Source: Mixophyes australis
Lineage: Eukaryota > Chordata > Amphibia > Anura > Limnodynastidae
Length of the DNA: 64,000 nt
Assembly: GCA_036250195.1 (NCBI GenBank)
Contig: JAVHZZ010000001.1
Coordinates: 378,077,407-378,141,406 of the forward strand
Direction: 5' to 3'
In this document: piece after piece, positions 11,276 through 21,462 of the stretch
How positions within the stretch are numbered: position 1 is the stretch's first letter
Layout of the letters: each line of letters begins with the position of its first letter
Notes under the pieces: model-generated
Databases searched by the model: none
What the model was told of the DNA's origin: nothing
The model's input: only the letters and a program-made list of their open reading frames with translations
Position numbers and translations under genes: made by a program

Positions 11276-12940
11276 CAAATACACTAAAAAAACCAAGGAA
11301 TTTACGGATAAATATAACTATAGTCACAAAATCAATACTTTTATAAATTGTGACACACAAAGTGTAATTTACTGCTTGAAATGTACCTGTAACCTGATGT
11401 ACATAGGCATGACAAATCGAGCTTTCAAACAAAGACTCCTAGAACACATTGGAAATATTCGCAATGCTGAACAAGATACCAGGAAAATGAAAACAATAAC
11501 AAGAGTAGCCAAACATTTTCTTCAAATACATAATAGCAATCCCAATGATCTAACAGCCTTTGGCATGGAAAAGCTAAACCTAGGTATAAGAGGAGGTAAT
11601 ATGAAACAAGAACTCCTCAAAAAAGAAACAAAAATGATTTTTCAGATGGGAACAGTATACCCAGAAGGCTTAAATGACAATAATAACTATATGGTTTTTC
11701 TCTGAACAACTAGCTAATGATATACACAAGAAAAAATATTCTCATAGAGATAAAATATATCACTATACACTCTTAATATCATCTGTTAGGGAAATAACAT
11801 TAAATATAAATAAAAACCTATAGAAACTAAAATAGTTTAGAATAAACTATAGCAAATACTAATAAATTAAAAATGAATAAAGAACTCATCAGACTATAGA
11901 AATTTACAGATTTTATGATAATATACTATACTATACTCACGTTTGTTGAGGTGGGACCGGAAGCGGTCCGATTTCTTTGCTGTCATCTAGAATAAAATAA
12001 TTAACATTTACACTCATATAATTTAATTATTTAAACACACAAAAAATTAAAAATAAAAATAAAAAATAATAAAAATAAAAATAAAAATATAAATAGATTA
12101 ATAAAATTATGGTATTCACTTGAAATAATTAATACACAAAATAATATTTTTCACTTATTACGAATACATACTAACTCAACCTATCAACAATATCACTTAG
12201 ATTTATTCGAGAGTCACTCTAAATATGATTGTTTTTATAACATGATCCTAATCACATTATTATCACCTTTTATAAATACTATTTTTCTTAATTTACACAG
12301 TTTGTTACAGTCAGTCACTCATAGAATTAATCTATATCGAAAGCATAGGATTTATCATTAATTCCATCAATGACAATACAGCAACTCCAATGATCTTGAA
12401 GTAATAAAAAGACCCATCCATAACAAAACGCTGGAATCATACAAATAAAAGATGTTAAATATTCTAAATCTAAGAATCTAATGGATTTAGAAACATTAGC
12501 TACAAAAATCAGGATTTATAACAATAAAATATATCCCAACAAGTGGTATCTATATGAGATAGATATATACATGTATAACATAAGCCACAGAAAAGATTGA
12601 GACAAATAGACAAATAATAACATGAAACAAATATTAAACACCATATAAAATATATAGCCAGACTGTATTCAGCTCTGATTAGTTCATTGGAAATACATGT
12701 CATCCTAAACACTACAGAACGCGAAAATAAAGATAATTTTGAAACTCTTCCTCTTCTCCTTTAAAAAAGAGCATCTAAATATACTTTGAGATTGATCCGA
12801 AGAAGAAAATACTTACATAAAACAAAGATGAACAGTCTGAATATATGATAGCGCATTTGCAGATTACACACCTCCGGTAACAACACATTATGATTGGATA
12901 TAGTTCCGCTCACGTGACCATTTAGGAACATCCCTCAGTG

Positions 12941-12948
12941 TATAAAAG
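12941..12948 (+). promoter_or_regulatory. TATA-like box in the PLE pseudo-LTR
   Basis: TATAAAAG lies downstream of GATTGG (an inverted CCAAT) and CACGTG, about 900 bases before ORF1. The layout suggests that the upstream pseudo-LTR supplies the promoter. A second copy is at 18335-18342. Confidence 0.45.
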
Positions 12949-12973
12949 AAACGTCAGATCAGTGCCTCAGCTT

Positions 12974-13013
12974 GCCTTGGACAAAGCAGACTCTAGCGAA
13001 ACGCGCGTCGGCG
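12974..13013 (+). ncRNA. Hammerhead-like motif, decayed core, in the upstream pseudo-LTR
   Basis: GCGAAACGCGCGTCGGCG fits the second half of a minimal type I hammerhead: GAAA, a short stem III, then the UC cleavage dinucleotide. GCC just upstream can pair with GGC after the cleavage site as stem I. The CUGANGA half is not intact (about TGGACAA). PLE pseudo-LTRs are known to carry hammerheads. Self-cleavage of this copy is doubtful. Confidence 0.35.
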
Positions 13014-13854
13014 TCCTCGCTGTCTGTATAATTGATACCTCTTACATTGGCAGCAAAACATACCCCGATATACCCAGAGTTAGCTCGGTGGTATCTGTAG
13101 GTAGTTAGCAAGTCACTCCCTCAAACATATACCTCCATAAAGACTAGTAGACTTTACCTATTCAGTTATTAATCTGACATTGACTAAGCAATATTATAGC
13201 CTTACTATGCATCAGAAGAATGTTAGCAAAAACGGATATAAAAATCAATATATAGATTAAAACCAATACCGTCACGCTACCACTATTACTACTACTGCTT
13301 AGCATATAATATGTCACTGACTAGCTACACTACAGTCTAATCTTACACCAGGTAAACGTTAGTAAGGAGTGGCTATAAATAAATAAGCACCTTTGCTATA
13401 ATAAACATTGCTATGATTACTACCTTAATTAGCATAAGCCCTAATACCAATAGAGATTAATCAAACAGACAGCGAGTATTTTTTATTCCTTTTAACCTAT
13501 ATTTCGCTAAATTTTAATTAAACACTGAATAAAAGTTATATCTTAAAATTAAATTTAATCATCTGAAAATATTAGTGCACCTAAAATACAACTTTCTTTC
13601 TCTTTTTCTATAATACTAAGTAATCAAGTTAAGGTGGCACCCCCTAAGTAAAATATACAAATAAGACTATACATTTATTGGGGTTATTTTTTCAGATGAT
13701 AACTAGTGCGATAGAATTCTTCTCTCTTCAGTCCTAATAGTTGCTTGAATAATATTCAAGTTCACTCTATCAGCACAGTTACCTTTGAGAATATAGTTAG
13801 ATATTTAATCTTTAATATATAATTTCCTAATTAATTGTCTAATATTCTACAAGA

Positions 13855-14655
13855 ATGACCACTTTTAATATAAGACAAGACTTAAGCCAGAGGCAAGATA
13901 ACCGAAATGACAACTTGGAAAATCTATTCAACACTTCATATACTAGTGACACACAACAACACTGGATGGATGATTTGATAGATCTAAAATATTTACTAAT
14001 AAAGGAAACCAAAACATTTTGGAATAAGCTCACTTTTGAAAACTATATCAAACAAAATCTAGTACCCCGAGGCCTTAGACCAAGGATTTATCCAGCATAT
14101 GAGTTAACTACCTCACAATTGAAAGAAGAATGGGAACAAATACTTCTGAAATGTTCACACGACCTTATAAAAGTTTTGATTAAAGATGATGAAACAAAAC
14201 TCACACAACTAACTAGTGAGATATCACAATTAGGTGAAAAATTAAAAGAATATGAAAGTTTGGATAAATTCCAAAAAACATATGAAAAATACAAAAAAGA
14301 AGTGAGAGAGATAGAGGAAATAGTAAAAGACAAGAAGAAGAGAAAATTTGCACGTGATCAATATGACTTTGAACAAAAAAACATATTTAGATGGAACCAA
14401 AGAAAAGGACAACCCTTTAGGAAAGATCACATGCGAGAATACTCTACCTCAGAAACAGAAACATCTGATGGAGAAACATCAGAAACACCTAATGTTAATA
14501 GAGTTACTCAATCTCTTCAACATATTAATTTTTTAGGCAAAAGACCAGCAGAAGAAGGAATGAATACAAGAAAACGAGAAGGGCTAGGAAGAAAAAGAGG
14601 AATAAGAGAATGGGAAGGCAATCAACAGAGACAGAGAAGGAAACCAAAATATTAG
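13855..14655 (+). CDS. PLE ORF1: coiled-coil, basic protein of unknown function
   Basis: 266 codons. Residues about 100-170 are rich in Glu, Lys and Leu with coiled-coil character (KLKEYESLDKFQKTYEKYKK). Residues about 170-266 are basic and Ser/Thr-rich, ending in a run of Arg and Gln. I recognise no catalytic motif. The frame overlaps the ORF2 start by 46 bases in another frame. By position and build it could be a nucleic-acid-binding ORF1-type protein, perhaps linked to ORF2 by frameshifting or reinitiation. That is inference. Confidence 0.8.
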   Translation: MTTFNIRQDLSQRQDNRNDNLENLFNTSYTSDTQQHWMDDLIDLKYLLIKETKTFWNKLTFENYIKQNLVPRGLRPRIYPAYELTTSQLKEEWEQILLKCSHDLIKVLIKDDETKLTQLTSEISQLGEKLKEYESLDKFQKTYEKYKKEVREIEEIVKDKKKRKFARDQYDFEQKNIFRWNQRKGQPFRKDHMREYSTSETETSDGETSETPNVNRVTQSLQHINFLGKRPAEEGMNTRKREGLGRKRGIREWEGNQQRQRRKPKY

Positions 14656-17099
14656 AAGAAACAGAAAATCTAAATAACTCATTAAAAATTATTAATTTGT
14701 CTGATCAACCGCTTACACAAACACAAATAAATGTACTTTCAAAAGGTCTATCCTTCTCACCAACTAATAATATTAATAGATTTGAAGTAGAAAAAGATCT
14801 CCACCTATTTGGGAGAAAATTACTTTTAAAAAAGTTTTTCTGTAAAAGAGATGAAACAACAATAGACATCACATTAGATACCTTATCATCTCAGAATCAA
14901 GATATATCTCTACCAATATCAACGTCTCAGTTTGACACACAAGAACGAGATATAATTGTTACTCTAGAAGAATTACAAAGAGAAGCACTACAAGGCACCA
15001 ATCCCATTCAGAATGTGGACAAAAATCCAGAAATCAAAAAGAAATCTACTTTCTGTCCTAACCCAATGATCTGTCCAGAAATTATGATTTATATGGAATT
15101 GGTATCCAAGGATCTAGATACACTAATAACCTCCACATCAAAAGGGAGTAATAATTTAACCTTTGAAGAGAGAAGAATATTAAAAGAAATGAGGGAATGG
15201 GATAATGTTGTTATAAAACCCTCAGACAAGGGTGGAAATATTGTGATCTGGCCCAAAACAGATTATAAAGGAGAGATATACAAACAACTCAATGACATCA
15301 AGTGCTATAGAAAACTAAGCAATAATCCCACAAATGTAATTCTAAAGACCTATCAAAACTTGATAAAGGAGGCCTTGGATAATGGGTACATTACTAATAA
15401 AGATTATGAATTCCTATGGGTAGAAAATCCTAAAATATCAACATTTTATGTACTCCCCAAAATTCATAAAAATGAGAAAAAACCACCTGGCAGGCCAATC
15501 ATTTCGGGTATTGATAACTTGACTGAAAAAGCCAGTATATATGCGGATAAATATCTAAGAGAATTCGTATACACTCTACCCTCATATGTACGAGACACAC
15601 TAGATGTTCTAAGTAAAATTCAAAATATCACAGTAAATGAAAACACATGGTTATGTACCTGTGACATTGAATCATTATACACTAGTATCGAACACTCCAA
15701 TGGTATAAAAGCAGTGAAACAATTCCTAGAAACCAAAGTCAAAAGTGATCATAACAACTTCCTTCTATCTCTCTTGGAATTCATCCTAACGAACAATTAT
15801 TTTACATTCAATAATCAATTCTTCCTGCAAATAAGAGGTACTGCAATGGGGACAACATGTGCCCCAACTTACGCCAACATATACCTGGGTTGGTGGGAAC
15901 AAAAAATGGTTTTTGTCGAGGAAAACGAAATCTACACTCAATATGTCTCAGTTTGGCTGAGATATATAGATGATATTTTCATAATCTGGGAGGGACGAAA
16001 AGAAACCTTTATAGAATTTGTCAATCATCTAAATAAAAATGAAATCAATCTCAGACTCACTTTTGACATCAAAATGGACAAAATAAATTTCCTAGACTTA
16101 ACCATAATTATTAATGACCAAAAAGAACTAACAACAGATAATTTTAGAAAGAATACAGCCACGAATAGTATTCTTCATGCATCTAGTTCACATTTCCCAC
16201 CTACAATAAAAAGTATACCCAAAGGAGAATTTCTGCGCATGAGACGAAATTGCGGAGATTTACAAATCTTTGACAAAAGGGCAAATGAACTAAGTCAAAG
16301 ACTGATAAAAAGAGGATACAGTAATAAACTTATTGGCAAATCGTACAGATCAGCCAAATTAATGAAAAGGGAAGAATTAATCTTTCAGAAAAAGATGAAA
16401 AGTGATCAACAAACAGAACAAATTAGATTCATAAGTACCTTTAACAACAAGTGGAAAGAAATAGATCTAATTATACAAAAACACAGTCACGTTTTGAAAC
16501 TGGATCAAGACCTTAACAAAATTCTCAGAGAAAATATAGCTATAAGCTGGAGAAGATCAAAAAATTTGAAAGACATATTAGTTCATAGCCACTTTCAGGA
16601 AAAACCCAAACAAACAGGTACTATTCACCATACCACAGGATTCTATCCCTGTGGAAAATGTAAAGCCTGCAAATACACTAAAAAAACCAAGGAATTTACG
16701 GATAAATATAACTATAGTCACAAAATCAATACTTTTATAAATTGTGACACACAAAGTGTAATTTACTGCTTGAAATGTACCTGTAACCTGATGTACATAG
16801 GCATGACAAATCGAGCTTTCAAACAAAGACTCCTAGAACACATTGGAAATATTCGCAATGCTGAACAAGATACCAGGAAAATGAAAACAATAACAAGAGT
16901 AGCCAAACATTTTCTTCAAATACATAATAGCAATCCCAATGATCTAACAGCCTTTGGCATGGAAAAGCTAAACCTAGGTATAAGAGGAGGTAATATGAAA
17001 CAAGAACTCCTCAAAAAAGAAACAAAAATGATTTTTCAGATGGGAACAGTATACCCAGAAGGCTTAAATGACAATAATAACTATATGGTTTTTCTCTGA
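14610..17099 (+). CDS. PLE ORF2: reverse transcriptase with C-terminal GIY-YIG endonuclease
   Basis: 829 codons, no lesion. The N-terminal region (IINLSDQPLT...LSKGLSF) is typical of vertebrate PLE proteins. Reverse transcriptase motifs are YVLPKIH (280-286), GRPIISG, AMGTTCAP (412-419) and catalytic YIDD (452-455). A linker zinc-finger motif CGKCKAC is at 681-687. The GIY-YIG nuclease covers about 715-805, with MYIG at 728-731 and the following Arg and His-rich helix (RLLEHIGN). The protein nicks target DNA and primes reverse transcription there. Translation may start further downstream of the overlap with ORF1. Confidence 0.93.
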   Translation: MGRQSTETEKETKILEETENLNNSLKIINLSDQPLTQTQINVLSKGLSFSPTNNINRFEVEKDLHLFGRKLLLKKFFCKRDETTIDITLDTLSSQNQDISLPISTSQFDTQERDIIVTLEELQREALQGTNPIQNVDKNPEIKKKSTFCPNPMICPEIMIYMELVSKDLDTLITSTSKGSNNLTFEERRILKEMREWDNVVIKPSDKGGNIVIWPKTDYKGEIYKQLNDIKCYRKLSNNPTNVILKTYQNLIKEALDNGYITNKDYEFLWVENPKISTFYVLPKIHKNEKKPPGRPIISGIDNLTEKASIYADKYLREFVYTLPSYVRDTLDVLSKIQNITVNENTWLCTCDIESLYTSIEHSNGIKAVKQFLETKVKSDHNNFLLSLLEFILTNNYFTFNNQFFLQIRGTAMGTTCAPTYANIYLGWWEQKMVFVEENEIYTQYVSVWLRYIDDIFIIWEGRKETFIEFVNHLNKNEINLRLTFDIKMDKINFLDLTIIINDQKELTTDNFRKNTATNSILHASSSHFPPTIKSIPKGEFLRMRRNCGDLQIFDKRANELSQRLIKRGYSNKLIGKSYRSAKLMKREELIFQKKMKSDQQTEQIRFISTFNNKWKEIDLIIQKHSHVLKLDQDLNKILRENIAISWRRSKNLKDILVHSHFQEKPKQTGTIHHTTGFYPCGKCKACKYTKKTKEFTDKYNYSHKINTFINCDTQSVIYCLKCTCNLMYIGMTNRAFKQRLLEHIGNIRNAEQDTRKMKTITRVAKHFLQIHNSNPNDLTAFGMEKLNLGIRGGNMKQELLKKETKMIFQMGTVYPEGLNDNNNYMVFL

Positions 17100-19128
17100 A
17101 CAACTAGCTAATGATATACACAAGAAAAAATATTCTCATAGAGATAAAATATATCACTATACACTCTTAATATCATCTGTTAGGGAAATAACATTAAATA
17201 TAAATAAAAACCTATAGAAACTAAAATAGTTTAGAATAAACTATAGCAAATACTAATAAATTAAAAATGAATAAAGAACTCATCAGACTATAGAAATTTA
17301 CAGATTTTATGATAATATACTATACTATACTCACGTTTGTTGAGGTGGGACCGGAAGCGGTCCGATTTCTTTGCTGTCATCTAGAATAAAATAATTAACA
17401 TTTACACTCATATAATTTAATTATTTAAACACACAAAAAATTAAAAATAAAAATAAAAAATAATAAAAATAAAAATAAAAATATAAATAGATTAATAAAA
17501 TTATGGTATTCACTTGAAATAATTAATACACAAAATAATATTTTTCACTTATTACGAATACATACTAACTCAACCTATCAACAATATCACTTAGATTTAT
17601 TCGAGAGTCACTCTAAATATGATTGTTTTTATAACATGATCCTAATCACATTATTATCACCTTTTATAAATACTATTTTTCTTAATTTACACAGTTTGTT
17701 ACAGTCAGTCACTCATAGAATTAATCTATATCGAAAGCATAGGATTTATCATTAATTCCATCAATGACAATACAGCAACTCCAATGATCTTGAAGTAATA
17801 AAAAGACCCATCCATAACAAAACGCTGGAATCATACAAATAAAAGATGTTAAATATTCTAAATCTAAGAATCTAATGGATTTAGAAACATTAGCTACAAA
17901 AATCAGGATTTATAACAATAAAATATATCCCAACAAGTGGTATCTATATGAGATAGATATATACATGTATAACATAAGCCACAGAAAAGATTGAGACAAA
18001 TAGACAAATAATAACATGAAACAAATATTAAACACCATATAAAATATATAGCCAGACTGTATTCAGCTCTGATTAGTTCATTGGAAATACATGTCATCCT
18101 AAACACTACAGAACGCGAAAATAAAGATAATTTTGAAACTCTTCCTCTTCTCCTTTAAAAAAGAGCATCTAAATATACTTTGAGATTGATCCGAAGAAGA
18201 AAATACTTACATAAAACAAAGATGAACAGTCTGAATATATGATAGCGCATTTGCAGATTACACACCTCCGGTAACAACACATTATGATTGGATATAGTTC
18301 CGCTCACGTGACCATTTAGGAACATCCCTCAGTGTATAAAAGAAACGTCAGATCAGTGCCTCAGCTTGCCTTGGACAAAGCAGACTCTAGCGAAACGCGC
18401 GTCGGCGTCCTCGCTGTCTGTATAATTGATACCTCTTACATTGGCAGCAAAACATACCCCGATATACCCAGAGTTAGCTCGGTGGTATCTGTAGGTAGTT
18501 AGCAAGTCACTCCCTCAAACATATACCTCCATAAAGACTAGTAGACTTTACCTATTCAGTTATTAATCTGACATTGACTAAGCAATATTATAGCCTTACT
18601 ATGCATCAGAAGAATGTTAGCAAAAACGGATATAAAAATCAATATATAGATTAAAACCAATACCGTCACGCTACCACTATTACTACTACTGCTTAGCATA
18701 TAATATGTCACTGACTAGCTACACTACAGTCTAATCTTACACCAGGTAAACGTTAGTAAGGAGTGGCTATAAATAAATAAGCACCTTTGCTATAATAAAC
18801 ATTGCTATGATTACTACCTTAATTAGCATAAGCCCTAATACCAATAGAGATTAATCAAACAGACAGCGAGTATTTTTTATTCCTTTTAACCTATATTTCG
18901 CTAAATTTTAATTAAACACTGAATAAAAGTTATATCTTAAAATTAAATTTAATCATCTGAAAATATTAGTGCACCTAAAATACAACTTTCTTTCTCTTTT
19001 TCTATAATACTAAGTAATCAAGTTAAGGTGGCACCCCCTAAGTAAAATATACAAATAAGACTATACATTTATTGGGGTTATTTTTTCAGATGATAACTAG
19101 TGCGATAGAATTCTTCTCTCTTCAGTCC
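17100..19128 (+). other. PLE 3' noncoding region
   Basis: AT-rich DNA without a conserved frame. It includes the promoter-like and hammerhead-like stretches of the pseudo-LTR. The open frames on the opposite strand here appear identically in both pseudo-LTRs and look fortuitous. Confidence 0.6.
18368..18407 (+). ncRNA. Hammerhead-like motif, decayed core, in the downstream pseudo-LTR
   Basis: Identical copy of the motif at 12974-13013. Two motifs per element is the expected PLE arrangement. Confidence 0.35.
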
Positions 19129-19142
19129 TAACTGTATCGCTG
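19129..19142. repeat. Target-site duplication of the PLE, right
   Basis: Second copy of TAACTGTATCGCTG. The first bases are shared with the element end, so the true duplication is 13-14 bp. Confidence 0.85.
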
Positions 19143-21459
19143 TCAGAAGTCCTTTTATGTGTTGTGAGTGTGCCACTGGTGTACCTGCTGCTGTCGTAAA
19201 GTTTCTAAGACGCCAAAGGGCCCCAAAATCATGCACTACCCCGAAGGCGTACCTAGAGTCAGTATATATGTTGGCTGATTTACCCTCTGCCAATTCACAC
19301 GCTCTCCTTAGTGCTACTAGTTCCGCCACCTGGGCTGAGTGAGGTGGACCAAGGGGTTCAGCTTCTACCACATCCTGATCGTCTACAACAGCGTAACCAG
19401 TACATAGCTCTCCTGTCTCTGTCTGTCTATGGCAACTTCCGTCTGTATAAAACGTAAAATCTACATTTTCTAAGGGGGTGTCACGTATGTCGGGCCTTGC
19501 AGTAAAGGTCTGATTCAGGTGTTCCATACAGTCATGCGTGTCAGTATTCTTGCCTAACTCATCATCAACCAGGGTCTCCTCACCTCCCACCCTTTGTGTC
19601 TCTTGAGACACATACGGAAGGTATGTAGCTGGATTTAGGGTGCTACATCGTTTGATGGTGATGTTTGAGGGTGCCATCAGGGCTAGTTCCCACTTTGTGA
19701 ATCTAGCTGAAGAAACATGTCTGGTTTGGGCTGAATTTAACAGAGCTGATACAGCATGGGGTGTATAGATGGTTGAATTATGTCCTAATACTACATCCTC
19801 GCTCTTACTTACTAGAAGGGCCGTTGCTGCTACACTTCTGAGACATGTTGGGAGTGACCTTGCCACATTGTCTAATTGTGCACTGTAGTATGCTACCGGT
19901 CTGCTAGCGTCACCATGTTTCTGTGTGAGGACACCTGCTGCACAGCCATCAGCTTCTGTACAAAATAGCTCAAAAGGCTTTTCATAATCAGGTATTCCCA
20001 ATGCAGGTGCTCTTGTCAGACTATCTTTAAGATTAAAGAACGCTTGCTCCGACTCTTCTGTGTGTACGACACGTTCTGGTTTTGAGGAAGAGACTAGCTC
20101 CTGCAATGGTAATGCCAGAATAGAAAAACCTGGGATCCAGGACCTACAGTATCCACACATCCCCAAGAAAGTACGAATCTGCTTCTGGCTCTGCGGCAGG
20201 GTCATGTGTTGTATGGCCTCAATTCTGTCGGTTGTCAGGTGTCTTAGCCCCTTAGTGAGGCAGTGTCCTAAGTATTTGACCTTAGTCTGACATGGCTGTA
20301 ATTTATCCTTTGCCACCTTGTGCCCTGTTTGTGAAAGATGAAGCAACAACAATTTAGTATCATGTAAACATGACATAAAAGAATCAGAGCACAACAACAA
20401 ATCGTCCACATATTGAATTAGAACAGACCCATTGTGGGGTTGAAAGGATTGCAAACAGTCATGTAAGGCTTGGGAGAAAATACTGGGGCTGTCAATGAAC
20501 CCCTGGGGTAGTCTGGTCCATGTGTATTGCACTCCCCTGTAGGAGAATGCAAAAAGGTATTGGCAGTCAGGGTGAAGAGGGACTGAAAAGAAAGCAGAAC
20601 ATAGATCAATGACAGTAAAATGACTGGCAGACGGTGGAATCTGCATGAGGATGACAGCTGGATTCGGCACTACGGGGAATTGGCTCTCAACAACTTTGTT
20701 AATTCCCCTTAAGTCCTGGACTAATCTATAGCCCCTCCCCCCACTCTTCTTCACAGGGAAAATGGGACTATTTGCTGTACTGGCTGTACGAATTAAAATC
20801 CCTTGTTGTAACAGCCTCTCAATAACAGGATATACCCCTAGTTCCACCTCCGGTTTTAATGGATACTGTGGGATTTTTGGAGCTATCCTACCACTTTTTA
20901 GATTGACCATGACAGGGGCTACGTTTGCCATCAGTCCAGTGTCCTGTCCATCTCTGGTCCATAGGGAACCTGGTATTTCCAGCAACATCCCCTTTACTTG
21001 AGATGGACTTTGTTCTATAACAGGAGAGTGTAACATTAACCTTGGAGGGGTGTCCAATATGTCCTGTACCTCATGTGCAACCCTCTCGGGTATATCTAGG
21101 AACACACCATCTGAAGTACAGTATATGACACATCCCATTTTACATAACAAGTCTCTCCCTAGCAAGTTAGTAGGAGCCGCTGCAGCCAAGAGAAACGAAT
21201 GCTTAGTATGCAGAGGCCCGATAGTAACTTCGGCGGGTTTAGTTAGAGGATAATGTAACACTTTTCCCGTCACCCCCATAGCTGGAATAATTTTGCTGGT
21301 CACCTGTAGATTGAAAGGAGAGGTTATCACAGATCGGGCCGCCCCTGTATCTACAAGAAAAGTTTGTTTCCTGCCAGCTATGTCAACTATCATTGTTGGT
21401 TCTTCACTCTGACTCTCAGTTAACCTCACTGGCTGTAGACTACAGGTATGACCTGACCC
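19143..21459 (-). CDS. pol: Pol, 5' part: protease, reverse transcriptase, start of RNase H
   Basis: The frame continues from gag across the amber codon. Domains in order are protease with LVDTGAARS; reverse transcriptase with LVQDLRGIN, LPQGF and catalytic YVDD (20401-20412); a connection region; and RNase H with FYTDGSCH and YTDSRYAF. The frame is then cut by the PLE: the 14-base target copy ends at 19142. The open frame runs about 20 codons further (to 19078), but those codons are PLE sequence. The RNase H C terminus and integrase lie 7.9 kb away at 9918-11275. As it stands the gene cannot make a full Pol. Confidence 0.9.
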
Positions 21460-21462
21460 CTA
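21457..21462 (-). promoter_or_regulatory. Amber codon at the gag-pol junction, candidate readthrough site
   Basis: Read on the - strand, gag stops at TAG and is followed by GGG; the same frame then stays open through protease and reverse transcriptase. Gammaretroviruses use suppression of a UAG in this position to make Gag-Pol. A downstream pseudoknot would be expected, but I did not fold the sequence. Confidence 0.8.

Larger units (their letters stand above)
11276..13736 (+). repeat. Upstream pseudo-LTR of the PLE
   Basis: 2,461 bp with no difference found by eye from 16670-19130. It begins inside the GIY-YIG coding region, so it carries a headless duplicate of the ORF2 C terminus (frame ending at 11705). 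It also carries a promoter-like stretch with TATAAAAG at 12941-12948 and a hammerhead-like motif just after it. Confidence 0.9.
11276..19129 (+). mobile_element. Full-length Penelope-like element (PLE) with tandem pseudo-LTRs
   Basis: The element lies on the + strand inside the - strand retroviral pol. A truncated upstream copy (11276-13736) repeats the 3' end (16670-19130) at a constant offset of 5,394 bases, the tandem pseudo-LTR layout known for PLEs. Between them are a coiled-coil ORF and a reverse transcriptase/GIY-YIG ORF. Both ORFs are open, the repeats look identical, and the target duplication is intact, so the insertion is very recent. The Zn-finger plus GIY-YIG arrangement points to the Neptune-type branch, which is inference. 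Confidence 0.93.
16670..19130 (+). repeat. Downstream pseudo-LTR of the PLE
   Basis: The same 2,461 bp, comprising the ORF2 C terminus plus about 2 kb of AT-rich 3' noncoding DNA. It has the matching TATAAAAG at 18335-18342. Confidence 0.9.

Noticed and set aside
11276..11432. N-terminal extension of the integrase frame
   Set aside because: These codons read PLE DNA on the opposite strand; the retroviral sequence begins only at 11275.
11376..11705. Open frame with a GIY-YIG nuclease-like sequence as an independent gene
   Set aside because: It is the truncated duplicate of the PLE ORF2 C terminus in the upstream pseudo-LTR; the same bases are at 16770-17099.
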